Positions 36,490 to 44,960 are shown, numbered from the stretch's first letter. The stretch: DNA of 64,000 bases from Chthonomonadaceae bacterium (GCA_015709495.1 CP054189.1:1488001-1552000); one strand, 5' to 3'. Program-made: numbers and translations. Notes: generated by a model not told the origin, from the letters alone.

Positions 36490-37206
36490 TCACCCTTGCC
36501 ACCTGACCGGGTCAGAACCGGGTATCCGGCTCGCCAGTTCAATCGATCTGCGCCGTCGACGAGCGAAGTAGCTGCACGCTGCGCCTGCTCCCAGGACCAG
36601 CATACTACTCGGCTCAGGAACGACCGTAAGCTCGATCACGCCGTGGTAGTCGTTGCCGCCCCCCGGAATGTTGTTGTAGCCCTGCACAAGATCCTGAACC
36701 GGAGGCATCGTGGGGCTCATATAGATGGACTTGGTCAATGTGGCGGTGAGCCCGCCGCTCGAATATGATAGGCTGTTCGGCGTTGGACGCAGGACGGAGT
36801 TCAGATCGTAGACGCTGCCCGACGAAGTCACGGAGAACCCGGTGTCACTTCCCGCCGAGGGATTGTGGGCGGCGATCCTAGGCGCATTGTCCGTGCCATC
36901 AAACATCAAAGAAATGCCGAAGTGGCTGCCGGAACCTGGCTGGCCGTAGATATCGAAAAAATGGACACCCGGCGTGAGAGGAACATCGATTCGCGCTTCC
37001 GCACCGTTACCGGAATTGACCCATGCGGCTCCTTGTCGCAAATACAAGTTGTAGGTTACGTCGCCTCCGAGGGTGTTCCATCGCTGGCCCCCGCTGGGGT
37101 TGCCACTCGTGTCAGCCGAGAACAAGGCGATTCCGGTTAGGTTGAGCGCGAACGCACACGTGCTGGCGCCAATGGCAAGAAAGACGGTCGAAAGTACGCG
37201 CTTCAT
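36490..37206 (-). CDS. PEP-CTERM sorting-domain exported protein
   Basis: This 238-residue protein starts MKRVLSTVFLAIGASTCAFA (signal peptide) with GGGAGG before its ATG. The body is beta-rich ('SADTSGNPSGGQRW', 'HFFDIYGQPGSGSHFGISLMFDG'). The C-terminus shows the PEP-CTERM signal: VPEPSSM, a hydrophobic helix (LVLGAGAACSYFA) and RRRRR, processed by exosortase. A basic tail of ~20 residues continues past the RRRRR, longer than usual. No exosortase is visible in the window. Surface or extracellular location is inferred. Confidence 0.82.
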   Translation of the reverse strand: MKRVLSTVFLAIGASTCAFALNLTGIALFSADTSGNPSGGQRWNTLGGDVTYNLYLRQGAAWVNSGNGAEARIDVPLTPGVHFFDIYGQPGSGSHFGISLMFDGTDNAPRIAAHNPSAGSDTGFSVTSSGSVYDLNSVLRPTPNSLSYSSGGLTATLTKSIYMSPTMPPVQDLVQGYNNIPGGGNDYHGVIELTVVPEPSSMLVLGAGAACSYFARRRRRSIELASRIPGSDPVRWQG

Positions 37207-37381
37207 TGAGGCTTCCCTCCCTAATCTAATGCATTGTACGGCACACTCGGCGCAGCCGGGGTGAGCGGGGCACCCTCCGGCAATTTTGCTGGTGGGAGAC
37301 CTTCGCATCGATAGGGTGTGAATGCGGACCTGCCGTGTGGTCTAGACCCGGCCGTCTTGGGGCATGAAGGTTGCGCCCCTG

Positions 37382-37409
37382 GATATGGTTCATTCCGCAC
37401 CGACGAGCG
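37382..37409 (+). repeat. 28-nt dispersed repeat, copy 1
   Basis: Begins GATATGGTTCATTCCG and ends CGACGAGCG. It matches 39052-39079 at 27 of 28 positions, the difference being T/A at the 13th base. The two copies bracket the tandem repeats and IS. Confidence 0.75.
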
Positions 37410-37454
37410 AACCCCCGCCCCTCCCGGACAAACGGCACGGCCAGCCGCCTGTCC

Positions 37455-37554
37455 GGGTCACCCGGAGAGTTCCCTCACCCCCTGGCCCCCTCTCCCGCGG
37501 ACGGGCGAGGGGGGATCTCCTTGATTCTGCCCGGTCTGCGCTGCGAGTCAGACC
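37455..37554 (+). repeat. 100-bp tandem repeat, unit A
   Basis: Begins GGGTCACCCGGAGAGT, contains a CCCTCTCCCG/CGGGCGAGGG hairpin and ends with a CCCGGTCTG ... CAGACCGGG stem-loop (37530-37557). It is followed directly by a second copy. Confidence 0.8.
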
Positions 37555-37654
37555 GGGTCACCCGGAGAGTTTCCCTCACCCCCTGGCCCCCTCTCCCGCG
37601 GACGGGCGAGGGGGAATGTCCTTCGTTATCCCGGTCTGCTCTACGAGTCAGACC
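37555..37654 (+). repeat. 100-bp tandem repeat, unit B
   Basis: Near-identical to unit A, with identical period of 100 nt. Its closing stem-loop has loop sequence CTCTACGAGT between CCGGTCTG and CAGACCGG. A third copy starts (GGGTCACCCGG) but stops after 11 nt. Confidence 0.8.
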
Positions 37655-37697
37655 GGGTCACCCGGTACTGAGTGGAGCATGTTCCCTTGCCCGCATG

Positions 37698-37706
37698 CTC
37701 TACGAG
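37698..37706. repeat. Target-site duplication, left
   Basis: CTCTACGAG, repeated at 39009-39017, directly outside the IS256-family inverted ends. Confidence 0.8.
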
Positions 37707-37731
37707 GGTCGTGTCCCAGGACGTGGTGTAG
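37707..37731 (+). repeat. IS terminal inverted repeat, left
   Basis: 25 nt sharing GTGTCCC and CGTGGTGTAG with the complemented right end at 38985-39008. Confidence 0.75.
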
Positions 37732-37758
37732 TGGGCGCCATCCGCCTGTTCCATGATA

Positions 37759-38931
37759 TCACCATCCGCTTGCTCTTGCGAGCAGCGCGTCGTTTTTCGT
37801 GCTCGGCAGCCCGAGGCTCTCCTTGGGAGCCTGCCGCCGGGAGACTTGCCATTCGTCGTGCTGCTCCATGAGGATCGCTCCCACCAGCCGCACCACCCCG
37901 GATTCGTTCGGGAATATCTGCACCACGTCCGCGCGGCGCTTCACCTCCCGGTTGAGCCGCTCCAGCCCGTTGGTCGAGGCCAGTTGCGGCCACAAACCCG
38001 GCGGATGCGCCCGGTGCGCCAGCACGTCCTCCATCGCCTCCCGCATGAGCCGAACCGCCTCCGGAAAGGTCTCCTCCAGATGCGCGGCGACCTCCAGCCA
38101 CTTGGCCTTGGTGGTCTCTATATCGGCCTGAGCCAGAGCCGTGCGGATCAGGCAGGCCACCATCTCCTTGCGCCCTTTGGGAACCCGCGCCAGCACATTG
38201 CGCATGAAGTGCACCCGGCAGCGCTGCCACTGGCAGCCCATGCAGCGCTCGATCGCTTTCTTGAGCCCCGAGTGGGAGTCTGAGACCACCAGCCTCGTCC
38301 CCCGAAGGCCCCGGTCGAGGACCGAGCGCAGGAACTCCGTCCAGAACTCCTCCGTCTCGGCGTGCCCGACGCGCATCCCCAAAACCTCGCGGCGCCCCTC
38401 TTCGTTCAGTCCGATCGCCACCACCGCCGCCTTCGACACGATCCGAGAGCCGTCGCGAACCTTCACGTAGGTAGCGTCCAGCCAGAGGTAAGGGAAGCTC
38501 CCCTCGAGCGGACGCTCCAGGAACTCCCGAACCCGCCCCTCGACCTCCAGGCAAAGGCGAGAGACCTCGCTCTTGGAGATCCCGGAGCCTCCCAGAGCCT
38601 GCACCAGATCGTCCACCGCCCGGGTGGAAACCCCTTGCAGGTACGCTTCCTGAATTACGCTCACGAGAGCCTTCTCCACGCCCCGGCGAGGCTCAAGAAA
38701 GCTCGGGAAGTAGCTGCCCGTGCGGAGCTTGGGAATCCGGAGTTCTACGTCTCCCACGCGCGTCTTCCAACTGCGGTCGCGGTACCCGTTTCTCCAGGTC
38801 TTCCGGTCTGAAGCCTCCCTTTGAGCCTCCACCTCGAGTTCCATCAGCTCCGAAAGTGCGTCTTTGACCAACTCTCGAAGCATGTCCCTAACTTCCGCGC
38901 CCTCCAAGAGCGCTATGCTATTGTTTGCCAT
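37759..38931 (-). CDS. IS256-family (Mutator-type) transposase
   Basis: This 390-residue protein starts [20 protein letters not shown] with GGAGGA before its ATG. Motifs of the DDE domain: '[14 protein letters not shown]' (first Asp), '[20 protein letters not shown]' (second Asp) and '[15 protein letters not shown]' (Glu), with '[19 protein letters not shown]' between them. This is the complete IS256 catalytic triad arrangement. A longer frame reaching 39063 runs through the inverted end and is rejected. The gene is uninterrupted. Confidence 0.95.
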   Translation of the reverse strand: MANNSIALLEGAEVRDMLRELVKDALSELMELEVEAQREASDRKTWRNGYRDRSWKTRVGDVELRIPKLRTGSYFPSFLEPRRGVEKALVSVIQEAYLQGVSTRAVDDLVQALGGSGISKSEVSRLCLEVEGRVREFLERPLEGSFPYLWLDATYVKVRDGSRIVSKAAVVAIGLNEEGRREVLGMRVGHAETEEFWTEFLRSVLDRGLRGTRLVVSDSHSGLKKAIERCMGCQWQRCRVHFMRNVLARVPKGRKEMVACLIRTALAQADIETTKAKWLEVAAHLEETFPEAVRLMREAMEDVLAHRAHPPGLWPQLASTNGLERLNREVKRRADVVQIFPNESGVVRLVGAILMEQHDEWQVSRRQAPKESLGLPSTKNDALLARASGW

Positions 38932-38984
38932 TCTCGTCCTCCGTTGACTTCTCACAAAGCAACCGGACGGAATGGCGCCTCTTT

Positions 38985-39008
38985 CTACACCACGAGCCGG
39001 GACACAAA
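38985..39008 (-). repeat. IS terminal inverted repeat, right
   Basis: 24 nt complementary in large part to the left end. The sequence outside it starts with the duplicated CTCTACGAG. Confidence 0.75.
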
Positions 39009-39017
39009 CTCTACGAG
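39009..39017. repeat. Target-site duplication, right
   Basis: CTCTACGAG, the second copy of the duplication at 37698-37706; it is followed by TCAGAC as in the tandem repeats. Confidence 0.8.
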
Positions 39018-39051
39018 TCAGACACGGGGCGCTCTGCCTTCTTCGCTCCTC

Positions 39052-39079
39052 GATATGGTTCATACCGCACCGACGAGCG
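39052..39079 (+). repeat. 28-nt dispersed repeat, copy 2
   Basis: One mismatch from copy 1. In this copy CGCTCCTCG just upstream can pair with CGACGAGCG at its end, giving a potential stem-loop. Confidence 0.7.
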
Positions 39080-39170
39080 CAATCTCGGCCGTAGCACGCC
39101 CCTTCAAGGTTTGGGAGGTCGGGGGTCGAACCTGCCGCCCGGAGCGCCTGATTCTCCCATTCTCGGAAAA

Positions 39171-39566
39171 CTACAGCTTTTGGAGAAGCTCACGGACGTG
39201 GGAAGCGATGAGGTCGCGAACCTTGTTGAACTCATCAACGGACAAATCCTTGGGATCAGGGATGGACCAGTCGCATCGAACTCTTGCTTGGACGTGGGGG
39301 CAAGCGTCGCCGCATCCCATCGTCACGACGGCATCGAAATCGCCCTCCGGGACTTGGCCGAGAGACTTCGAGTTGTGCGAGGTGAGGTCGTAGCCGACTT
39401 CGCTCATGGCCGAAATCGCCTTCTTGTTCACCTTTCCCGAAGGGCGTGAGCCCGCGCTAAATGCCTCTACGCAATCGCCGCCATACATCTTCGCGAACGC
39501 CTCCGCCATCTGGCTGCGATTGGAGTTCTCGACGCACACGAACAGCACCCGTTTCTTGGAGTTCAC
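39171..39566 (-). CDS. Arsenate reductase ArsC-like low-MW phosphatase
   Basis: This 131-residue protein has the P-loop '[18 protein letters not shown]' (C-x5-R-S) typical of thioredoxin-linked ArsC and the C-terminal redox cysteines in '[13 protein letters not shown]'. The Asp in '[10 protein letters not shown]' is the catalytic acid. It is GTG-started. It reduces arsenate to arsenite or acts as a protein tyrosine phosphatase; the two Cys residues around 82-87 favour ArsC. No arsR or efflux pump is adjacent. Confidence 0.9.
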   Translation of the reverse strand: MNSKKRVLFVCVENSNRSQMAEAFAKMYGGDCVEAFSAGSRPSGKVNKKAISAMSEVGYDLTSHNSKSLGQVPEGDFDAVVTMGCGDACPHVQARVRCDWSIPDPKDLSVDEFNKVRDLIASHVRELLQKL

Positions 39567-39610
39567 CGTTCGACCTTACCTGGGACGCCCTCGTTTGCGA
39601 GCTTGGCGCT

Positions 39611-42600
39611 TCACCTCAGTGAGATCTCGCCCATACACTCCAGGCCCCCGCTCCGGGTGATCTTGAAGAGCAACACCTTATTGCCCTTCCGGAAGTAGAA
39701 CCACGTCTCCGAGGTGTTTTGTTTGGGTTGGATCACACCGCAGGGTTTGGGAGGGCGCTGTTCGAGAAGCTCGAGGGCGATGAGTTGTTTGGTGCGCTCG
39801 TCGATCTTCTTCGAGAGTCTGGCGCAAGCCGCCTTGAGCTCGGCCTCGGCCCACCAATAGAAGATCGTAGCGCCAAGGGCGGTGAGTCCGTTGGCGAGCC
39901 CCGTCCCGGAAGCGCCGGTTGAGACGCCTTCGAGGACCTTTCCGATCACGCCCACGAGATCGGGGATCTTGCCTGCATGTTCGTTGAGCCAATTCTCGAA
40001 TTTCTCAAGCGCGTCTTCCGGGAGGATTCCGCGGTCGATGTTGTCTTGAATCCACTTCTTGAACTCTTCGATGCACTTGCGATGCTGCTCGGCTTCGGCT
40101 CGGGCCCGTTCTTCGTCGCGCTTCTTCGCCTCCTCCGCTGCCCTGGCCTCCTGCCGCCGCTTTTCGGCTTCGAGGTCGCTCGCGGCATTTTCTTCCCTGC
40201 GGGCTTCGTCCTCAAGCCCGTCCGCTTCTCCGCGAAGGTCATTTGCCTTGCCCCAATCGCCGTTGCCCTTGGCGTCCTCGGCCTCAGCTTCTTTCCTTAG
40301 GTTCTCCTCCACCTGTTGCTTTCGCTTGAGGAAGTCGTCGATCTCCTTCTTCAGAGCCTCCCATTCGTCGGAGTCGATCGGGAACTTTCCGCGGAGCCTG
40401 TCGAGTTTGTCCTTGAGGTCGGAGGGAAGGTCGGGGTTGCGGTCGAGGTAGGATTCGAGCTCAGCCAGAGCCTTGTCGAGTTCAGCGACCGCCTCGTCGA
40501 TTTTCGCTTCGTTTGCGGCGGCTTCGTCCTTCTGCTCTTGCGCTTTCTTGGCGTCTTCGAGAGCCTTCTTCTTTGCCTCGCACTCCTTTTCACAATCCGC
40601 CAAGGCGTCCTTGGCGTCTTCCAAGTCCTGCTTCGCCTTCTTGAGGTCCTTGGCGAGTTGGTTCTTCTTTCGCCTGAGATCGTTCACGCGCTGCGATTTC
40701 GGGCCCCAGTTGGCGATCTCCGAACCTGAACTGCCGTCTCGAACGAATCCCCACCGGACGATCCCCGTCCCCCGGTCGAAGCGCGCGTTGCCGGTCCACC
40801 CATCGCCGTGGAAGAGGTCGTTGACCTCGTTGGCGAGGTTCTCAAGCTCCTGCTCCAGGTCGGCGATTCGCTTCTCGGCGTCGGCGACGGCCTGTTTTCT
40901 CTTTTCGCACTCCTTTTCACAGTCGTCGACCGCTTGCTGGAGGTCCGCCACAGCCTTGTCGATGGCGGCAGGGTCGCCTTGTCCGGCCAAAGCCCCTTTG
41001 AGTTCCTCGATGCGCTTCACGAGGGCGTCGATTTGGGCGGCGGCGTTGCGCAAGACGTCCTCGATGTTCCGGTCGAGCCGTTCGAGCGCGGCGGCCTGAG
41101 ACCGCTTGCGGGCCGCCCTTTCCCACGCCTCTCGTGCCGCGTCTTCGAGTTCGCGCGCGCGACGCCGTCGCTCCTCTGCGGCGTTGCGGAGACTCGTGGC
41201 CCGATTTCGTTTGCTGCGGATGGTCGAGTCAGATACCGTGACGATCGAGGCCGAAATCTGGGTGAAGTCTCGTTGGAAGTTTCGGTTTTCGAACTGCATG
41301 GAACCGGAGGGCAGGCCGTTCGGGTCTTCCATCGTTACGACGCGCTGGTCCGAGGCCTGCTGGCCATCGCCGCCGCTCGCATCGACTCGAATGGAGTACG
41401 TTCCGCCCGCATAATCGCTCCTGTCCCACTCCACGGAGAACCCGCCTTCGGGGTTGGAGTCCGTTCCGAGGGTCTCCCAGCTACCGTTAGGTTCGAGACG
41501 AACTGAAAAGAGAGCCGCTTCGATCTGTACATCAGGGCGGACCGACTCCGCCACGATTCGTAGCGGGCGGTTGCCTCGAATGGGATTCGGAAGTCCCGAT
41601 AACCGGACCTCAAACGGGACCGGCGGCGGGTCGGAATCCGGCTCCACTGCGGTCGGGACGGGCGGCGAACTGCCCAGCGGAACCTGAGAACGAGTCTCAC
41701 CCCGGAGCGTCAGCGAATAGAGGCCCACCGAGCGCGCTGTGATTCGAAGCTGCTTGCGAAACGACCCGTCCGGCCCGACTTGGCTGGGTTCGATTTGGAT
41801 GGGCACCAGGTCGCCGCCTTCGAGCTCGACGATGCTCGGATTGTGGTTGATCACCACGCACTTCACCGGATCGGAACCCATCTCGTCGAGGCCACCGATG
41901 CGGATCTGCGCGTTGGTCGATTGCCCGACTCGGATGACGGGGTCGGTGACCTGAATGTTGAACGTTACGAGCCTGACATCCCCTGCGGTCGAGTGAGGGC
42001 CGTCCGAGCATCCGAATCGAGTCTTCCCAAGAAGGGTCGGCGGAGCGCAGATCATTTGTCCGGGGCTCTCCGCCAAGGGCTGAACGGGCAATCCGCCGAA
42101 GGTCGTTTTGGTGTTGCCGAGGTCGCCATCGAACGGTCCGGGGACGGGGAACGGCCGACCGAGTACGCCAAGGTCTGGAGGGACCATGTTCGAAGGAGAG
42201 GCAACGCGGGCAGGCTGCACTCTGGCGACTAACTCTCCCACGCCCTTTCCCTCCGGAGAGACCATCTGGAACCTCAGCCCGGTCACTTGGGTGAATTTGG
42301 GCAACTGCCACTTGCGATACCCTCCGGCGTCCGTGGAGGAGGTCTGCGGCGTCGTTATGCTGTATTTCGCAAGGGCGGCGGCGTTTTTCTCTCGCTCTTG
42401 GTCCGTGGCGCCTTTGGGCTCGGCGATCACGGTTCCCGAAATCGTGTCGCCTGCGCTAAGGTCGTCGGGTAGATAGACGCGGATCGTCCCTTCGGGCGCA
42501 GGGAACGAGAGGGTGAGCAAGCCCCCTTGTCGTTCGACGGTGGGGATGTCAGTCGGAGTCTGCAAAGGCGATAGGGCCGCCCCAACTGCCCACATCGCGA

Positions 42601-42616
42601 GCGCGCAATTCAACAT
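39611..42616 (-). CDS. Very long exported coiled-coil protein with Ig-like N-terminus
   Basis: This 1001-residue protein starts MLNCALAMWAVGAALS (signal) with GAGGAG before its ATG. Residues 20-470 are beta-rich Ig-like modules ('FNIQVTDPVIRVGQSTNAQIRIGG', 'FEVRLSGLPNPIRGNRPLRIVAESVRPD'). Residues 480-890 are long charged coiled coils. Two related helical arms carry CEKECEKRK and CEKECEAKK, separated by a ~40-residue glycine-rich insert ('GDGWTGNARFDRGTGIVRWGF'). A C-terminal part has a hydrophobic 'GLANGLTALGATIFYWWAE' segment and a Cys-bearing end. Family is unrecognised. A long rod-like envelope protein is the structural inference. Confidence 0.6.
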   Translation of the reverse strand: MLNCALAMWAVGAALSPLQTPTDIPTVERQGGLLTLSFPAPEGTIRVYLPDDLSAGDTISGTVIAEPKGATDQEREKNAAALAKYSITTPQTSSTDAGGYRKWQLPKFTQVTGLRFQMVSPEGKGVGELVARVQPARVASPSNMVPPDLGVLGRPFPVPGPFDGDLGNTKTTFGGLPVQPLAESPGQMICAPPTLLGKTRFGCSDGPHSTAGDVRLVTFNIQVTDPVIRVGQSTNAQIRIGGLDEMGSDPVKCVVINHNPSIVELEGGDLVPIQIEPSQVGPDGSFRKQLRITARSVGLYSLTLRGETRSQVPLGSSPPVPTAVEPDSDPPPVPFEVRLSGLPNPIRGNRPLRIVAESVRPDVQIEAALFSVRLEPNGSWETLGTDSNPEGGFSVEWDRSDYAGGTYSIRVDASGGDGQQASDQRVVTMEDPNGLPSGSMQFENRNFQRDFTQISASIVTVSDSTIRSKRNRATSLRNAAEERRRRARELEDAAREAWERAARKRSQAAALERLDRNIEDVLRNAAAQIDALVKRIEELKGALAGQGDPAAIDKAVADLQQAVDDCEKECEKRKQAVADAEKRIADLEQELENLANEVNDLFHGDGWTGNARFDRGTGIVRWGFVRDGSSGSEIANWGPKSQRVNDLRRKKNQLAKDLKKAKQDLEDAKDALADCEKECEAKKKALEDAKKAQEQKDEAAANEAKIDEAVAELDKALAELESYLDRNPDLPSDLKDKLDRLRGKFPIDSDEWEALKKEIDDFLKRKQQVEENLRKEAEAEDAKGNGDWGKANDLRGEADGLEDEARREENAASDLEAEKRRQEARAAEEAKKRDEERARAEAEQHRKCIEEFKKWIQDNIDRGILPEDALEKFENWLNEHAGKIPDLVGVIGKVLEGVSTGASGTGLANGLTALGATIFYWWAEAELKAACARLSKKIDERTKQLIALELLEQRPPKPCGVIQPKQNTSETWFYFRKGNKVLLFKITRSGGLECMGEISLR

Positions 42617-42715
42617 AGCTTCTCCTCGATCCTTTCCAACCGGCCAGGTCAGTACATAGATTACGACGGATCGTGAACGAAGGCAAGCCGCAGGCAAATC
42701 GCCAGGCCGCTGAAT

Positions 42716-43666
42716 CTAGGTCGTCGCTGCGGGCTCTTTGAACTGCTCGACGTATCTAAGGCAACAGGCCCGGACCCTGGCTCGGATGCGCGTGATGTAG
42801 TCGGCTCGCGCCGTCGGCGAAATTGCGCCCCTCGCATCGAGAAGGTTGAAGGCGTGAGAGCACTTCAGCGCGAGGTCGTAGGCGGGGTACACCAAGGCGA
42901 GCCCCGCTTTGCGTTTGGCGAGCGGGTCTTCGTCATCCGCAGCCGCCGTCGTCAACACCCTCTTTTCCGATTCCCAATAAACGGGAGTCTCGATGACCCT
43001 CTTCGATTCGGACTCGTACATCTCGAAGAGCCGAAACAGCATTTCGACGTCGGCCACCTCGAAGTTGTATACGTTGTGTTGCATTTCGAGTTGGTAGTCG
43101 GTTTGGAAGTAGGAGAGCGAGTCGTTCCACATCAGCCCCTCCCAAAAGGAGTGCCCCTTCGAGAGCATGAGGCAGAGCCGTTCGGGCCCATAGGTGATCT
43201 CCGCGCACACCGGGTTGCATTCGATGCCACCCATCTGCTGGAAAAACGTGAACTGGGTGATCTCGGTCCCATCGAGCCAGACCTCCCAGCCGACTCCGCT
43301 TGCTCCGACCGAAGGTGACTCCCAGTCGTCCTCGACGAGCCTAACGTCGTTCTTGGTGACGTCGAACCCCAGCGCGTTGAGGGAGCCGAGATAGACGTCC
43401 ACCACGTCCTCAGGGCTGGGTTTGAGCATGACCTGGTACTGGTAGTACCGCTGGCTTCTCATGGGATTGCGCGTGTATCGCCCGTCCGCAGGTCGCCTCG
43501 AGGGCTGCACGTAGGCGACGTTCCAAGGTTCCGGCCCCAAAGCGCGAAGGGAAGTCGCGGGGTGCATGGTTCCTGCGCCCATTTCCACGTCGTAGGGCTG
43601 AAGGATCGCGCAGCCCTGCTCGGCCCAGTACTTGTTGAGTCGAAACACCAACTCTTGGAACGTCAT
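42716..43666 (-). CDS. glyQ: Glycyl-tRNA synthetase alpha subunit
   Basis: This is a 316-residue class II catalytic subunit. '[40 protein letters not shown]' opening, '[27 protein letters not shown]' and '[21 protein letters not shown]' are near-invariant in GlyQ. GlyQ usually precedes glyS in an operon; here glyS is not next to it, as the next minus-strand gene is the coiled-coil protein. TAAACT lies 7 nt before its ATG and no ribosome site is visible. The longer frame to 43798 is not supported. Confidence 0.96.
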   Translation of the reverse strand: MTFQELVFRLNKYWAEQGCAILQPYDVEMGAGTMHPATSLRALGPEPWNVAYVQPSRRPADGRYTRNPMRSQRYYQYQVMLKPSPEDVVDVYLGSLNALGFDVTKNDVRLVEDDWESPSVGASGVGWEVWLDGTEITQFTFFQQMGGIECNPVCAEITYGPERLCLMLSKGHSFWEGLMWNDSLSYFQTDYQLEMQHNVYNFEVADVEMLFRLFEMYESESKRVIETPVYWESEKRVLTTAAADDEDPLAKRKAGLALVYPAYDLALKCSHAFNLLDARGAISPTARADYITRIRARVRACCLRYVEQFKEPAATT

Positions 43667-43673
43667 GCGGGAG

Positions 43674-43679
43674 AGTTTA
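43674..43679 (-). promoter_or_regulatory. -10-like box TAAACT for glyQ
   Basis: TAAACT then 7 nt then ATG on the minus strand, without a Shine-Dalgarno. No T-box leader can fit in this short space. Confidence 0.4.
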
Positions 43680-43796
43680 CTTCGGGCAGCAGCGCCCCTC
43701 CCTGTGGTGTCGGGTCCGCCGACAGATGGTTCGATAGTCCCAAACCGCCTCGTATTCGCAAGTGTGATATCATAATGATTGCAAGGAGTTATCATC

Positions 43797-44678
43797 ATGT
43801 CGCACGAAAAGACAATTCATGTGCCCTCAGGCTGGCCGATGCTGTTCTTCGTCATCGCCCTCTTGGGGCTCGGCATTTACGGCGTTTTCTTCTTGGTCGG
43901 GCTGGGCGAGAGCCACCCGATGCTCGGCTGGGCGATCGGGGGAGAGGTTCTGCTGTGGTTGTTTTGGGCGTTTCTAACGATCGGGTTCTTCATCGTAGAG
44001 CCCAACGGCAGCAAAGTAATGCTGCTGTTCGGAAGGTACGTCGGGACCGTCAAGGACTCGGGTTTCCATTGGGCCAACCCGCTCTACTTGAAGCGCCCGC
44101 TTTCGCTCCGAGTTCGCACTCTGAACGGCGAGAAGCTGAAGGTCAACGACCTTGCGGGCAACCCCGTCGAGATTGCGGCCATCATCGTTTGGCGCGTCAC
44201 GGACACCTTCGACGCAAGCTTTGAGGTCGACGACTACGAAGAGTACGTCGCGCTGCAAAGCGAGACCGCCGTCCGGCACACGACTTCGAGCTACCCGTAC
44301 GACGCCGAAGACGAGCAGCTTTCGCTTAGGCGAAATACGGACGAGGTGAGTCAGGACCTCCGGACGGAACTGCAGGAGCGGCTCGGGCGAGCGGGCGTCG
44401 AGGTCATCGAGGCTCGGCTTTCGCACCTTGCTTACGCGCCGGAGATCGCCGGAGCCATGCTCAGGCGGCAGCAAGCCTCCGCAGTGATCGCGGCCCGGCA
44501 GAGGATCGTCGAAGGCGCGGTGGGAATGGTCGAAATGGCCCTCAAGGAGCTTGAAAAGGGGCAGATTCTCACTCTCGACGACGAGCGGAGGGCCGCCATG
44601 GTCTCGAACCTCCTTGTGGTTCTTTGCGGCGAGCAGGCTGCATCCCCGGTCGTCAACGCAGGGACCCTCTATTCGTAG
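43797..44678 (+). CDS. SPFH/band-7 domain membrane protein
   Basis: This is a 293-residue protein with AAGGAG before ATG 43797. N-terminal helices at about 14-37 and 44-68 are followed by the band 7/SPFH domain ('[46 protein letters not shown]', '[15 protein letters not shown]', '[39 protein letters not shown]'). This closely matches the SPFH protein commonly found with a small Arc-like gene. SPFH proteins organise membrane microdomains or regulate proteases. A small ribbon-helix-helix gene follows after 3 nt. Confidence 0.93.
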   Translation: MSHEKTIHVPSGWPMLFFVIALLGLGIYGVFFLVGLGESHPMLGWAIGGEVLLWLFWAFLTIGFFIVEPNGSKVMLLFGRYVGTVKDSGFHWANPLYLKRPLSLRVRTLNGEKLKVNDLAGNPVEIAAIIVWRVTDTFDASFEVDDYEEYVALQSETAVRHTTSSYPYDAEDEQLSLRRNTDEVSQDLRTELQERLGRAGVEVIEARLSHLAYAPEIAGAMLRRQQASAVIAARQRIVEGAVGMVEMALKELEKGQILTLDDERRAAMVSNLLVVLCGEQAASPVVNAGTLYS

Positions 44679-44681
44679 GTT

Positions 44682-44870
44682 ATGGCAGAACGAAAATCCG
44701 TTCTATTACGGATCAGCCCGCAGCTTTGGGAGGAGTTGCAAAGGCTGGCCTCGCAAGAGTTGCGGAGCGTCAACGCGCAGATCGAGTATCTGTTGGTGGA
44801 GGCGCTCCGCAGGCGCGGCCGCTTGACTCAGGCCGAGAGTTCGGACGATTCGCAACGCCGCGCAGAGTAG
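44682..44870 (+). CDS. Arc/CopG-like ribbon-helix-helix protein
   Basis: This 62-residue protein has the Arc-like segment 'KSVLLRISPQLWEELQRLASQELRSVNAQIEYLLVEALRR': a strand followed by two helices, with a polar linker at the end. Proteins of this type bind DNA as dimers and often serve as antitoxins. Here the neighbour is the SPFH gene 3 nt upstream, not a toxin. This SPFH-Arc pairing recurs across phyla as I recall it, which argues for a linked function. Confidence 0.82.
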   Translation: MAERKSVLLRISPQLWEELQRLASQELRSVNAQIEYLLVEALRRRGRLTQAESSDDSQRRAE

Positions 44871-44960
44871 GTCGTCGGTCACGGTTGTGGGCGTTGGGCG
44901 CAACCCGGTATCCGGCACTACGTAGCGACTTTGGCGCACACGCGCGAGGAGTTGGGCAAG

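Larger units (their letters stand above)
37207..37706. other. Intergenic repeat-rich stretch between PEP-CTERM gene and IS element
   Basis: 500 nt without a credible gene. It holds one copy of a 28-nt dispersed repeat (37382-37409), two tandem 100-bp units (37455-37654) plus the start of a third, a hairpin pair GAGCATG/CATGCTC near 37674-37700, and the left target duplication of the insertion sequence. Short reading frames over it vary with frame and look like chance. Confidence 0.7.
37707..39008 (-). mobile_element. IS256-family insertion sequence, 1302 bp
   Basis: It contains one transposase gene and imperfect terminal inverted repeats. The left end reads GGTCGTGTCCCAGG then ACGTGGTGTAG; the right end, complemented, reads TTTGTGTCCCGG then CTCGTGGTGTAG. 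A 9-bp direct duplication CTCTACGAG flanks it, giving a recent clean insertion. The ends could be off by one or two bases. The transposase looks complete, so the element may be active. Confidence 0.87.

Noticed and set aside
37455-37654. Possible CRISPR-like array
   Set aside because: Only two 100-bp units that are themselves nearly identical throughout, with no distinct spacers and no cas genes.
37364-37871. Overlapping short reading frames across the repeats and IS left end
   Set aside because: Proline-rich frames in several phases arise from the C-rich repeats and do not share codon use with neighbours.
39171-39566. An arsenic resistance operon
   Set aside because: Only the ArsC-like gene is present; no arsR, arsB or acr3 is nearby.
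43667-43796. T-box leader for glyQ
   Set aside because: The conserved T-box bulge sequence is missing and a -10-like box sits 7 nt from the start codon.
44682-44870. Antitoxin of a toxin-antitoxin pair
   Set aside because: No toxin-like gene is adjacent; both neighbours are SPFH and a lipoprotein.
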